Positions 24,792 through 37,611 of a stretch of 64,000 bases of DNA are shown here, in pieces. Position 1 is the first letter of the stretch. Every line of letters starts with the position of its first letter. Under the pieces are notes generated by a model that was not told where the DNA came from, did not search any database, and saw only the letters and a list, made by a program, of their open reading frames with translations. The stretch is from Antennarius striatus. Its lineage: Eukaryota > Chordata > Actinopteri > Lophiiformes > Antennariidae. The translations under genes and the position numbers were made by a program. Location of the stretch: the NCBI RefSeq assembly GCF_040054535.1, contig NC_090783.1, positions 3,585,501 to 3,649,500 of the forward strand, in the 5' to 3' direction.

Positions 24792-25594
24792 ATGTCTGTT
24801 TTAATGGAGAGCTACGCGACGCCTTTGCTGGGAGCCAGCATCTTCATCATCATTCTGACCTACCTCACCTCCAAGCTGCTCGGCGGGTATCTCCACAAGT
24901 GGTTTGAGATGAAGCCCATTCCACAGCTGGAAGGAACATATCTCTTCATTGGCAATTCTCTACAGTTCCAACCCAACGCAGGAGGCAAGAAAGCGATCAG
25001 TATTTTTTACTTTTACTCCATAAAAATAAATAAAATAAATGTTAAAAAAAAAAAAAAAAAAAGTTTGAAAAACTGATGAAATAATTGTCTGTTGCAGATT
25101 TCTTTTGTCAAATTGTGGGATTCACGGAACAGTTCTATGATGCACCGCTGCTTAAAATCTGGGTCGGACACATCCCGTTTGTGGTTCTGTTCCACTCTGA
25201 GACTGTTGAGGTATGACTTGTCTGCACACACAATGTGTTTCATGTCAGCGTCTGTTCATCTGATGCAGTGAATCATTTTAGACGAGTATCCGATACGGAT
25301 AACGTGTTTTTGACGAGGACGATACGAGTAAAAAAAAAAAAAAGTCATCAAAACTCATGCTCGTGAAATTCTCAGAACTGACTGACGTCACGCTCTGTGA
25401 TTGGTCAGTCACGCACAGAGCCCGCCCCTCCCTACTGAGACTGCGTCCAGCGTCGCTGCCACGCACGCACGTTGATTTCTTCAGTTTGTGTCAATTTCGA
25501 GGTATTCTAGGTTACTAGGTGAACTTGTTACCTGTTTTGTTTTGTTTTGTTTTGTTTTGTTTTGTTTTGTTTTGTTTTGTTTTGTTTTGTTTTG

Positions 25595-25625
<31 letters not shown>

Positions 25626-28600
25626 TAGTTTTTAGTTTTTAGTTTTTAGTTTTTTGTTTTTGTTTTGTTGGGTTTTCGTTTGTTTTTCGTTTTGTTTTGT
25701 TTTTGTTTGTTTTTTGTTTTGTTTTATTTTGTTTTGTTGTTTTTTCGTTTGTTTTTTGTTTTGTTTCGGTTTTTTGTTTGTTTTTTGTTTTGTTTTATTT
25801 TGTTTTGTTGTTTTTTCGTTTGTTTTTTTGTTTTGTTTTGTTTTGTTTTGTTGCACGTACGCGGTGCATTAAACCAGACAAGCTGTAAACTGCTCGTGTT
25901 GCATCGTTTTGTTTTTTTTACTTGCTTGCTCTTAGTTTGACCCTTTTTTTCTCACTTCAGTTCAAATTAATAATTTATATACTGTATAGATACTTTACAC
26001 ACTGTATAGACACACACACACACGTACGCACGCACACACAGAATTCTGCAACTACTAAAACTCCTACAGACATTGATTTTGACTTCTCGAACAATATTTG
26101 TATATAATTTGGATTATCATTGACAATATCTAAAAATAAATTGGTGGAATAGATAATAACAAATCAGGACACTAAATTTAAACTATAATGATTGAAATTT
26201 TTAAATTTATTTAATTGACACAACATAACTTCTCTGCAATTATGCATCCAAGCTCAAACTGCGAAATAAAAAACAAATGTATCTTCTGTGAAATTAAAAC
26301 AATTGTATCCTGCTTCAAAAGAGATTGGTATCATCATAAGTTATAGGGAAATAAAAACTCATCTCTTCATATAGCTGAAATGGTGCGTAAGATAAACATA
26401 CCAAGCATGGGTATGTTAATTTTTTTTAATGTGATATATAGAGACAAATATCAAAAGTACCAAAAAAACGGCCTAAATAGGTCAGGGCTGTCGACGTTTG
26501 GACACACAAATACCTCGAGATACGTTCTGCTTTTACACTGACTGGCTCTGCAAACAAAATTTCCATCTATATAGTTTTACAATTTCCACAGTCTTTATAT
26601 ATTGCACATAAATATATTGTTTATATTGCACATATCTGTTGTTAATGCCCCTCGGGGACAAACAAAGTTTTTTGGATTTGAATCTAAAAGTTGGTTTCTC
26701 TGACTGCGTTGTTCTTTTTTCCAGTAGACGGTTCTGACTAATCCCATTCATATGGAGAAATCCTATTCCTACTCCTTTCTCCATCCTTGGCTCGGAACTG
26801 GTCTTCTTACCAGGTCTGTGAATTCGGCTTTTTCCTGCATTAATATTTAAACACATGCACAAAACAAAAGCGTTATCAAAAACCGAGCGACTTTTTCCAT
26901 GATTCTGTTTTTCTGTCTCATCTCAATCCCGTCTCCGGATTGGTCTTTCGATCAGCACCGGTCCGAAGTGGCGTCAGCGGAGGAAGATGCTGACTCCCAC
27001 CTTCCACTTCTCCATCCTGGCAGACTTCTTGGAAGTGATGAACGAACAGGCGGACATCCTGGTGGAGAAGCTGGAGAAGCAGGCAGGGAAAGGCCCGTTC
27101 AACTGCTTCAGTCACGTAACCCTTTGTGCTCTGGATATCATATGTGGTGAGTATACGTACCATCGATATATACTGCAAACAAAGACAACCGGACTGGGAA
27201 TCACATTTCAAACCATATCTGCACAGAAACTGCAATGGGGAAGAAAATTTATGCGCAGAGTAATTCCGATTCGGAGTACGTTCAGAGTGTGTACAAGTGA
27301 GTTCTTTCATTTCTAGTGCACCAATACAGTCAATAATGCAATATCTGGTCAATAATATATTGATATTCATCCTCAGAATGAGTGACATCATCAGCAGCAG
27401 GCAGAGAAAGCCTTGGTTTTGGATTGACTTTATTTACCACCTGTTTGGAGAAGGCCGGGAGCACGACAGGACCTTGAAGATCCTGCACTCCTTTACGTAC
27501 AAGGTAAGAAACCGGTTCGAAAAAGAGTTCCCGCTCGGGGTTTATCACATTAAAATGATGTAGATTAGTAACTTTAACCTTCATTTCGTCCCAGGTGATC
27601 CACGAAAGAGCGGAGAACATTTCCGACAACGAATCCGACAACGAGTCCGACCAGGGCCCGAAGAGAAGACGAGCTTTTCTTGACATGCTCCTGAAGACCA
27701 CGGACGAGGACGGCAACAGGATGAGCTTCCAGGACATTCAGGAGGAAGTGGACACCTTCATGTTTCGGGTCGGTGAACGTTTAGATGATTACACACTACG
27801 TTGTTCTGTTTGCAGCTGTTCCCCACCTCCCTCAGGTGGCCAATAAAAGCTCGTGCAGCTTTAAAGGGGTGAAGTGTTTAATGTATTTAATGCCTTCATT
27901 GTGCAGGGACATGACACCACAGCAGCCTCCATGAACTGGGCTCTCCATCTGCTGGGTTCTCACCCCGAGGCGCACAGCAAAGTTCAACAAGAGCTCCAGG
28001 AAGTGTTCGGTAACCTCACCTCCGTCTCACTTTCATGACATCATTTATTTCCCTGCACCCCGAGGTGCTTTGACTCACCTTTGCTTCGAGCCATCTGCTC
28101 TCGACGCGTCGCGAGGAACTTGTACGAGAATAAAAGCAGCGAAAACATCTCTGCCAAAATAACAAATTAAGCGTTTAATTATTTTTGCTGTAGTGTGGAT
28201 TTCCATGCATCGTTTCCATGACGTCATCCGGAGGGACTTCAAGTAATAACAGAATAGTCTACCACAGTTTGAAAATATACATTTAGCCGACGGCGTAAAA
28301 ACACTAAATCATTTATAATGAGTGGTTTTATTGAAAATAAATGGCTGTTCTGTTGCCAGAAAATGACTCGGCAGCAGGGTTAACAGCTGATCTACTGTAA
28401 AAAAAAAAAAAAAAAAAAAGGGAGACCACGGACAAATGGAAATATATAACTTTTTTTTTTTTCAATCAAATGTCCAAAGGTACATCTGATCGACACGTGA
28501 CCACAGATGACCTGAAAAAGCTGAAATACCTGGAATGCGTGATCAAAGAAGCGTTGCGACTGTTTCCTTCCGTGCCTTTCTTCGCCCGCAGCCTGGGAGA

Positions 28601-29484
28601 AGACTGCCGTATCAGTGAGTTACAAATGAATGATGACACTTGAAGGAAACATTCCATAATGGAGTGCAAATCACCCAAGGCAGTGGTAATTAAAAAAAAA
28701 AAAATTTTTAAAGGAAGCCAAGGGAAGCAGCATTTCCTCTATTAATCCACTTTCATGTGATTTTTCTTTCTTTGAATAATAAAACCAGATTCTACAGATT
28801 GTGATAAATGACCAGTTTGGTTGATTAAACAGGAAGCAGAGTAAAGGAAATGTTCCATTAAACACAAGTAGATTCTCATTCACAGAAACTCAAATAAAAT
28901 AAGTTATCCACCCTGTTCTAGGATATAATTCCATTTGATGCATCGACAACCATCGTGACCCCAAGACGGTTCCACCTTGTCCTCAATTCTGCCTCATGAT
29001 GATTGCTTGAAATCAAGTTTCTTTTCTGTCTCTTAGATGGCTTCAAGGTGCCTAAAGGTGCTAACGCCATTGTCATTACCTACGCTCTCCACCGTGACCC
29101 CCGATACTTCCCCGAACCCGAGGAATTCAGGCCTGAGCGTTTTCTGCCTGAGAACTCGGCGGGACGGCCACCGTACGCATACGTCCCTTTCTCTGCCGGA
29201 CTCCGCAACTGCATCGGTATGTTATTGGATCTGTCTCCAGGCATGGTTTCCACAGTCATTCTCTTAAATCTGTACATCACGGCTGTAATCTCTGCTGCCG
29301 TCCCTCCCCAGGCCAGCGTTTCGCCCTGATGGAAGAAAAAGTCGTCCTGTCTTCGATTCTGCGTCGCTTTAACGTCGAAGCTTGTCAGAAATTGGAAGAG
29401 CTGCGTCCGGTGGGAGAGCTCATCCTCCGACCGGAGAAGGGCATCTGGATCAAATTAGAAAAGAGGAAAGCCCCCACGTCATGA
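24792..29484 (+). CDS. cyp4v2: Cytochrome P450 family 4 subfamily V (CYP4V2-like), eleven coding exons, 514 aa
   Basis: Membrane-bound microsomal monooxygenase, presumed medium-chain fatty-acid omega-hydroxylase like human CYP4V2 (525 aa, Bietti dystrophy gene). Exons: 24792-24984, 25098-25210, 26728-26813, 26956-27146, 27227-27296, 27377-27503, 27595-27768, 27907-28009, 28480-28614, 29037-29216, 29312-29484. The phases join without a break (1545 nt including stop). Visible: N-terminal anchor (about 10-32); C-helix WRQRR (Trp136, Arg140); acidic Ser/Asp/Glu linker before KRRR (about 270-286); I-helix GHDTT (319-323); K-helix ExxR (Glu376, Arg379); PERF (430-433); haem loop [10 protein letters not shown] (449-458) with ligand Cys456. 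Residue 318, normally the haem-linking Glu of CYP4 enzymes, is Arg here. Intron 1 has a GC donor; exon 3 uses the second AG of CAGTAG. ATG 24792 is the only ATG in frame ahead of the anchor. Closest teleost names would be cyp4v7 or cyp4v8. Confidence 0.95.
25270..25520. repeat. CpG-rich promoter-like segment inside cyp4v2 intron 2
   Basis: About 250 bp that contrasts sharply with the AT-rich intron. It carries a perfect CRE (TGACGTCA, 25383-25390), an inverted CCAAT box (ATTGG, about 25400) and a GC box (CCCGCCCC, about 25421). It resembles a dispersed fish sequence that I associate with DNA-transposon 5' ends. That family assignment is from memory and is weak. Confidence 0.4.
25534..25852. 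repeat. (TTTTG)n and T/G-only tract in cyp4v2 intron 2
   Basis: About 17 perfect TTTTG units are followed by four TTTTTAG-like units, then a T/G-rich higher-order repeat in which a block of about 65 bp occurs twice (around 25683 and 25748). The Phe/Leu/Cys-rich frames over it are artefacts. Confidence 0.95.
25853..26727 (+). other. Remainder of cyp4v2 intron 2
   Basis: AT-rich intronic sequence with a CA/CG-rich run at about 26009-26040. No exon is seen before exon 3 at 26728. Confidence 0.8.
28010..28479 (+). other. cyp4v2 intron 8 (470 bp)
   Basis: Contains an A20 run near 28400-28419 and a T12 run shortly before the acceptor. No other feature was seen. Confidence 0.85.
28615..29036 (+). 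other. cyp4v2 intron 9 (422 bp)
   Basis: Donor A|GTGAGT and acceptor CTCTTAG. An A-rich run lies near 28691-28703. Nothing else was seen. Confidence 0.85.
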
Positions 29485-30010
29485 AACTAACACCTGCTCT
29501 GGATGACGGCGGCCTCTGGCCAGAAATACCAATCGTGGTCTTTATTTGCGTCGCATCCTGCAGTGTTTCCTAAATCCCCTCCGTGAGGTTCAGGGAGAGT
29601 AGTTTGTGTTGTAGAATTTTCTCAACATCATAATTACAATCAGTAATCCTTATAAAAATATATATTTTTTAATATTTCTTGACAATATTAGCTCAGATTC
29701 CTCCTCTAGCACAGAATTTTTGGGGAGAATTTTGATTGGCTCTGCAGGAGTTGAGAAAAACTCTTTCTCAGAAACACCAGGAAGTAATGACAAAACAATT
29801 TTTCATCTAGATGTTTTATGTTCCACAATATCTATCGATTAAAGTTCTCAGGCGGGCCAATCGATGTACAGATGATCACAGCCGGGGGGTGGGGGGGGGG
29901 GGTGGGTGTAGAAGGCCGTCGATGAAGCCACGGAATCACAACCGACGACCTGCAGAGCTGTTTACAACAACATGCGCTGTATACCAATCACCCAGCAGGT
30001 AGAGAACTGT

Positions 30011-30038
30011 ATCATCGTCATCATCATCATCATCATCG

Positions 30039-30096
<58 letters not shown>
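30011..30096. repeat. (ATC)n microsatellite
   Basis: About 28 trinucleotide units with two GTC interruptions. Confidence 0.97.
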
Positions 30097-31237
30097 GGCC
30101 AGACATCAAAGCTAATGATGAATCTGATTATGGATGGAGGGGTTTGGGGTGGATGGATAGGTCAAACTTTCACTCAGGTTGGTTTTTTTTTAAACCAAAA
30201 GTGGTCCTTCATGTATTTTATATAACTGAATTCATGTTAGGTAGCAAATTTAATAGGTGAAAATTTCATAACGTTAACGACATCGTACCTCACGTCTGCT
30301 ATGATGACGGTCCCATGTCGTTTTGGGAGTCCTTGGCAAGTGACCGTTTAATCATCCGTGTTCTAGGACATGTTGTCCGATGACCGTTGACGTACGGCGT
30401 CTTATCTGTCACCTCTCTGGGGGTATTTATACGAGAATACATTCAGTTTTATGATGATGAGCGAAACTCTTTACTCCTTGAATATCCTTGAAGATAGAAA
30501 GGTAACAAAGCCGTATTCATGGCGTGACACCTTTACAAATGACCCCCATCCATAATACCATGAGATGATATAGAGGGCATGCCTCGAAGGGTCAATGCCT
30601 AACACTAAAATGACATGCCTGATGATGAATTGTGTGCTTTTTTTCAATGCTATAAATTGAATTATTGGGCACAATCAATGTCTGGCTGGAGCTTTGGCGC
30701 CTGTACTCCAAATGAAGCAGAAAGAGATCATTTATCTAATGCTTTCTAATCATGACTAAGACAAAGAAGCTTCTATCTAGATTCACCGGCTGCAGGAGGA
30801 GGATTCCATGACATATAATTTCCACTTATTCAATTCTCTGGATTTATTCTGCAAGAAAGAAAAACACTTTTGTCATGTGCAAATATCCTCAATAAATGCT
30901 GACATAAAATCCAACATGTACTATAATATCCACTGTAATGGATATGTTTGTGCCTGTGTTTGAATCCAGACAGATTTTGCTGACAGAATGTTTTACTGCC
31001 AGAGGTTGTGGTATCAGCAGATCTGCAGAAAGTTATGTTTATCGGTCAAATAGTCATTTTGTTGGAAATATTTCTACAACTTCAAATGGATAAAAGGTGA
31101 GCGTAAGCCAGGCTGACCCCATCGGTCTGCCGGGGGGTCATCATCTCTCCCATACCTGGGCTTATTTTACTGTGCAGTTATGTAATCCTTTCAATCAGAA
31201 CTGCGATGCAGTGCTGGCAGTTAAAAATTTAAAGCTC

Positions 31238-31259
31238 TGTGTGTGTGTGTGTGTGTGTG
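31238..31259. repeat. Short (TG)n microsatellite
   Basis: Eleven uninterrupted units. Confidence 0.9.
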
Positions 31260-34028
31260 CAGGAGCATCAGTTCATTGATTGCACAAGGAATACAAGATG
31301 CTAATCCATGAAGAAAACTGTTTAAGGCGGTATTAAGAAGATCATTTGGAATTATAATGCGGTTTAACCAGTCGACAGACAAACAATTTGACACCGATTG
31401 CAGCTTTTTCATCTTCCGAAAGTTTCACAATGGAATGGAGGTCGTATTTATCAGTGGCTCAACACATCACATCCAATCATGTTTAACAGTTCCCATTCCA
31501 ACTCGGAATTGTTCTCACGTCCGCCGTGACAAACCCATGTCTGATCAAACTCTCGTTCCCAGAACTTAGGAATTATTTAAGATTAGACTATGTTATTATA
31601 ACAAACAGAATAAATTTCCAGAACTCTGAATATCCAGGATTTGTTTTTAATGGCTTGATGCCAGTTTACTGCAGTGGGAAGTTTATTGACAACCATTGGA
31701 ATAGATGAAACAACAACAACTGTGTAATGTTCCTTGAGACTAAAGCACCACTGTGGAAAAATTCTGAAAAATTCTTCTTGCTGATGATAATTGCTCCTCA
31801 CTCCTGACCCAATTTATCTATGCATTGTTCACTGAGTGTAAAAAAAAAAGAAGAAAATATTGGGCTCTGCCTTCTAAAAAGAAACTTTTTAATTTGAGGC
31901 ATTAAGTTAAAAGTTCTGCACATATTGAAAGTAACAAGGACCTGCAGCTCCCACCTAGACTTCATTCTGAGGCAAAATTAGAGTTGGGTATCTGCTGCAC
32001 CAGAGGACCTGGGACTGAAGGTCTGCATTTGAAGGTTTCTGTTATTTGGTACAGAATATGTGCCGAGATATATATTTTTTCTATGCCGTAAAGACAATCC
32101 CAACAGATATTTCTAAAACAACAACATGAATAGGGTTCAATCAGACTTTAACATCAGCAAGTTTCACCCGTGACACATGGCCACGGGCTGCGTGATGAAA
32201 CGAAATGAAACCACTTTAAGTCACAAAAATGATGACGGATTTGCCACCATGCTGCTTTCAAAACTGACACTTGCTGGAAATTATTCTGAAATGTAGACAC
32301 AGAAAAAAAGAAAGAAATGAACCTCCTTCTCAAAAGGACACATTAAGTCTTTGACACACCTGGTTGTAAAATAAACTTTAGTGTGTTTCTCTCAAAGTGA
32401 GATGTAGTTCATGTCGATTTCCAGGGAGAGGCAGCAGTGTCTGCTTTTCCAGATGTGCGCAGGGAGTTTTTCTGGCTTTTGTACAGTGTGTGCATGTCAG
32501 ACAGTGATAGATGGGGGATGGAGGGAGCAGCAGAATGTGTCTCCAGTACCCTGCAGACTTGTGTTGATGTGAGTGACAGCTGCTTTCAGCATCGCCCGCC
32601 AGCCTCAGATATTCAGTGTTCTGACACTTGAATGACACATGATGACAAACATGCAATGTCCCTTTAAAAAACTGTTAATGAATGTGTCAAACACTGTTGC
32701 TCCGATTCACAATGTTTATGCCAGATTCGGTACAGATCATCTCACCGTGTTATTGGAAATATCACTTTAATGGAGCTTAAAGTGTTCGCTTGCACTGATT
32801 TAATTGAACAAGCCCCCCCAAAAAATCACACAGCAACCAGAATCACATCTCATCTGGAGAGAGACTAGAAAAAGAATTAAAGACCGTTTAAAGTGCAGTA
32901 AAAAAAACCCCAAAAAACTGGAGCAACATTCACTCTGATAAGCGTCTGTATGTTTGGTGCATGGAGGGGCGGTTGATGTTTTCCACTCCTGTTGCATTAA
33001 TAGGTGCTAATCTGAGTTTTTACATGGGATTAATTGGAAAATCTGGAATAAAAAAAGAATTATAATTGCAGTCCAGTAGAGTTGAAGAAGGAGAAACTTT
33101 TTTAGTGTCACATTCAGTCTGTACAATCACAGCACGACATGTGTGTTCTCTGTTTTTGACCAGAGGTGGTTCGGTCCTGTACGCCACCAGAGGAACAAAT
33201 TCAGGTTCTGTTTTGTCCTGTCGACCACTTGTCGCCAGGAGCAACAGCTGAATCACCCAAACCTCTGATAAATGGATGGGCGCTTTACCTCCAGTCACAA
33301 TTATATGGCATGTGGAATTCATTCAAGCTTCACTTGTTCACAGGAATGACACAGAAGATAAAAATGTCTGTTGACATGAAAAAAAGTAATAACCCGCATG
33401 TAGCTTCAGCCTTTTTGTGGAATGTGTTGACAGTGGATCAAAAAAACAACCCAGATTTTTCATCGTCAAAATCTTAAATAAAGTGACTAATAAAACAAAA
33501 TGTCTCTGTGCTGACAGAGATAATCAAGCTATTATTCCATTTCGGAAATATAAACGAAATAAAAGAAAGGAAATTCAATAATTGAACACATTTTTAATTA
33601 AAAAAGAAAAAGAAAAAGAAAAAGAAAAGAAAGGCTCCTCTTTTATCCACCTAAACAGAATGACAAAAAATGTTTTGTTTTGTTTTGTTGGATGAATTAT
33701 TCACAGTTTTTATTGTGCTTTAAAGTCTGTGCTTTAAAGCAATCAGCATATTTCAATACTTCATAGTATTGATGTTGAACCCAGTGAAGGCCGACTGAGT
33801 CACGGAAGCTGCAGCTGCCACAGGACAGCAGAGGAAGGTGTAGCTGGGGGTGGTGGTGGGGGGTGTGTGATGTAATATTTACTGCATATCTACATCTCAA
33901 CGTCTCGCACACCTCACCGACCCACAAAGCCCAGAGAACAGTGCTGAGGAGGATGGGATGTGACAGTATCGCTGGATGCTGGAGCTTCGTGACACACTGC
34001 TATCTCTATTAGTTCTTTTATTTGCTCT

Positions 34029-34029
<1 letters not shown>

Positions 34030-34080
<51 letters not shown>
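34030..34080. repeat. (CA)n microsatellite
   Basis: About 25 uninterrupted units. Confidence 0.97.
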
Positions 34081-34082
<2 letters not shown>

Positions 34083-37000
34083 ATAGTGAGCGTGCACAAA
34101 AAAACCCCACACACACACTCACCGACACACAGTCCAACCACCCACTCATTTCTAGGCCCTCTTCCCTTGCCGTCATCCACATTAAATGTATGCCCCTATT
34201 AGAAACCCAACTCAGATCAGGATTTTTTATTTTTTTTTCCAATATGGAAGGAGGCAAGGAGATGTGGACGGGGAAAAAAAAGAAAGAGAAACAAAGAGGT
34301 GAACAGGAAGTGAACGAGATTAGCTCAAGGGAAAAGCGAATGAAATTTCAGTGCTGAGTGGAAGCTGGAGTGCAGAAGTCTGAGGGATGGACAAATTGAA
34401 AATGAGGATCAGTGAGACGCAATGACCAGAAATGTCAGCCACGGATATCAGAGTGACAACAAAGGAGGGATTTCTATTGGTTTGAATGAAGCCATCTGCC
34501 TGCTATCTTCACTGTAGCCTTCAACATGCAAGTCAGTTAACCAGCAATTTTTGAAGTGGACGGGTACGCATTGCTCAAGGCGTCAAGGCCATGCATTCTT
34601 CCCTTCCTTTGAAGTACACCAATACTTAATCTCACAGTTAAATTGTTTGAAATATGGGTCACGGCTCCAATTTTACTACAGCGTAAGTCTTAAAAAAAAA
34701 AAAAGGAGAAGCCACGGTTCTGTATATCAATGCATGTTTCCACTTGTACCTCGACTGAAAAATAATCTTTCTATATCCATTCCTCTTCAATCAGAAGAGT
34801 TTATGGCTTCGCTTCACGGGTTATTTTCAATTGCAAGCAGCCGCAGGTAAACAAAGACGACGGAAACTTTTTTTTTTTTTTTTTTGAAATCCAAAAAAAC
34901 GGATGGTTGGCTTTAAACGAGTATTTGAGGAAGTGAACGCTAATCGTCTTACAGGATTCGTACGATATTTTTCTTTTTGCAGGTTGCAGATCTTGGTGAG
35001 ATCCTCATGAGATTGTGCCATGAAAGCCCCTGCAGAAATAGAAATACTGAAAAATGAGTTGCTGGGGACTTAATTATTTATTTATTTATTACAAAATTAG
35101 CTACTCTTCTATCCAACGCGTAATGAAAATGCTTTGCAAATCAAGCAAACAGCCATGGCTGTCCCGTGGCTGTTCGCCCCGATTTAGAGGCTGTAAAGAC
35201 AACATTCTGTCACCTCATCTCAAGCATCAGCATTCACAACATTTCTCAGAACTAATTTTTACTCGTCTTAACATCTTTTTACGTCTGTCTATCCCGATAT
35301 AAAAGGACGTTACGTTCCTGCCTATCGTGCGTGAATGGGACATTAAGGTTAGGCTGTCAGCTGTCTTTAAAATGTCACCGCAGTAATACTCCTGAAGCTC
35401 ACGTGGAATACAGAAGAGGAAGAACACGTAGAGGTCGTCTGATAGGTGACCTCTCTGTGAGCTATCCCTTTTGTAGTGGAGAGAAATGGAGTAGAGGGAA
35501 GTGAAGGGTTCTCCAACTCAGCAGCTTATCGGGCCTTCCATGGTTTCTCCGGTCCCCTCGGATCAAAGCAGGCAGAAAATGGGAAAAAGAAAGAGTTCAA
35601 CTGCAGAATCAAAAACTGTCCTGAACTACAGACTATTGTGTTGTTACCATTTTGAGGCCATAGGAGGGTGTCGAGAAGTGGAAAAATCATTTCGTTCTTG
35701 ACATGCAAAGGGGGACAAGGTTAAAACCGACCAAAATCCTTTGCAGCCCAGCTCCATATATGACAAAAAGAAAAAGAAAAAAAAGAAAGTCTGCTCCACT
35801 TCTCTTCAACATCATCGTCCGAAAGCAGAATATATTGTCCAAAGATGGATAAAGAATATCCGCTTCAGGGTCTTTCTAAGTACTGAATTTGTTTTCCTGC
35901 CATGCAATTTGTTTTTCTTTAATCAGGGAGCTTGAATGGGAATAACGACTCCCACGTTTCACTGTCTGCAGAGCGTACTTGATTATAGTCTTTAAAAGAT
36001 TTGAATGGGTTCTGTGCTATTTGTGTTTTGGCTCAAATATGCAGTAATAAACTCAAATTACTTTCAATTTATTTTGTTTTTTTCTTGCCTGTATTTGACA
36101 AATCATCTTTTGGGGAGGTGAATCCTCACATACCTGGATAACTGGAAGAGATGGAGGGTCAAACCGGCCTGTCCAAACAAGTCAAAATTCCTGTCATGGA
36201 ATATTTATTCTAGGAGCAATTTTTGGTCAAATATTGACTGTGTCTGATGGGAAAGCAAACAGGACTTGTTTATTTGGATTCAAGCAGCCTGTGTATATTT
36301 ATTTCACTCTATTCTCCATCACCTTGCGTGGACAACATCCGAACGACCTCAACTGATGTTTCTCCACTCATCGATTATCGCTTCATTTAAGTTACTCCAA
36401 TTGTAAATCTCTTTAACGGGATTGAAGATAAGGAACACACACACACGTCTATCTCCTCATCTTCACATGAAACAATATGCCAAGTCAATAAATACAGAGC
36501 TTCAAATGCCACATTCCAACCTCGTCCATCTCAATTTTTAAATTCCGGCTCCTCGGAGCGCCGATCGCCGTCCTGTAAAAAAAAAAAAGAAAAAAAAAAG
36601 GCTAAAACATAGCTGGTAATAAGCTCCAGCTGTCATTCAAATATTATTAGAAAAGGGAACATCATTGGGGGGAGAAACTGTTTGACATTTTAGGCTTCAT
36701 ATTTACAGCATGTACATGACAGTATCTATTTTCTCATCTAACCCAATGCGGGAAAGCGTAACGTCAAGCTATTCCATAACGGTCGGATTGTGAGGAAGCT
36801 GTCATTTATTTGTTTATGCTGTTCTGAAAGAAATGACTACATAATAGAGATGATTTTTCCCCGTGACAGAGACTCGTATGAAAGAGACTCCGCTGCTCTA
36901 TTTACACAGAAAAAGGGTTTATTAAAACGCTCTGCTTTTATTTCCTTGATACCGCTGGGAGTAATTGTGTTGTGGCGGCTGAAGTCGGCCAACGGCTGCT

Positions 37001-37198
37001 CGCAAAACCTTGTGACATTTGGAAACTGCTCTTATGGAACAGTCACACTTTTTTTCTTCACTATTAGACAAAGCAGGGTTTTTTGCATCTGGTTCACCAA
37101 TAAGAAGCCTTTATGTCACTGGCCTGCATAGATAATAAATAGACAACTGTCAGAGGTCAATCGGAAGTCTGGAGCGTACAAAGTCAAAAGGAATACGT

Positions 37199-37226
37199 CC
37201 ATCTGTCCGTCCATCCATCCATCCAT

Positions 37227-37260
<34 letters not shown>

Positions 37261-37275
37261 GTCCATCCATCCATA
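37199..37275. repeat. (ATCC)n microsatellite with GTCC variants
   Basis: About 19 units. GTCC variants occur at both ends and the middle is pure. Confidence 0.97.
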
Positions 37276-37570
37276 CAGAGACACTAGACTAATCATCAGA
37301 TATAATGAGGTGTCATGAAATAACTTATAGGTTAAACATGCATTTGCTCTAAAACTGTCTGTTATGCCGAGGTGCTGTTATCATCCTTCACAACCTCAAA
37401 TTATATGTGTGATAATAATTTCAATTAAGCTAATGTAGTCCCATTTATCCTGCCAACTATTGATTGTTCTAAATGTATCCATCTTTTTTTTTTTTTTTCA
37501 TTTCACCCTGGCTCAGTTTTTATCATTTTAAATGTATTCATGTCAAAACATATTAACATAATATACTTTC

Positions 37571-37611
37571 TTTTGTTTTCTTTTCTTTTCTTTTCTTTTC
37601 TTTTCTTTTCA
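37571..37611. repeat. (TTTTC)n microsatellite
   Basis: Eight units of a polypyrimidine pentamer, with one TTTTG variant. Confidence 0.95.
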
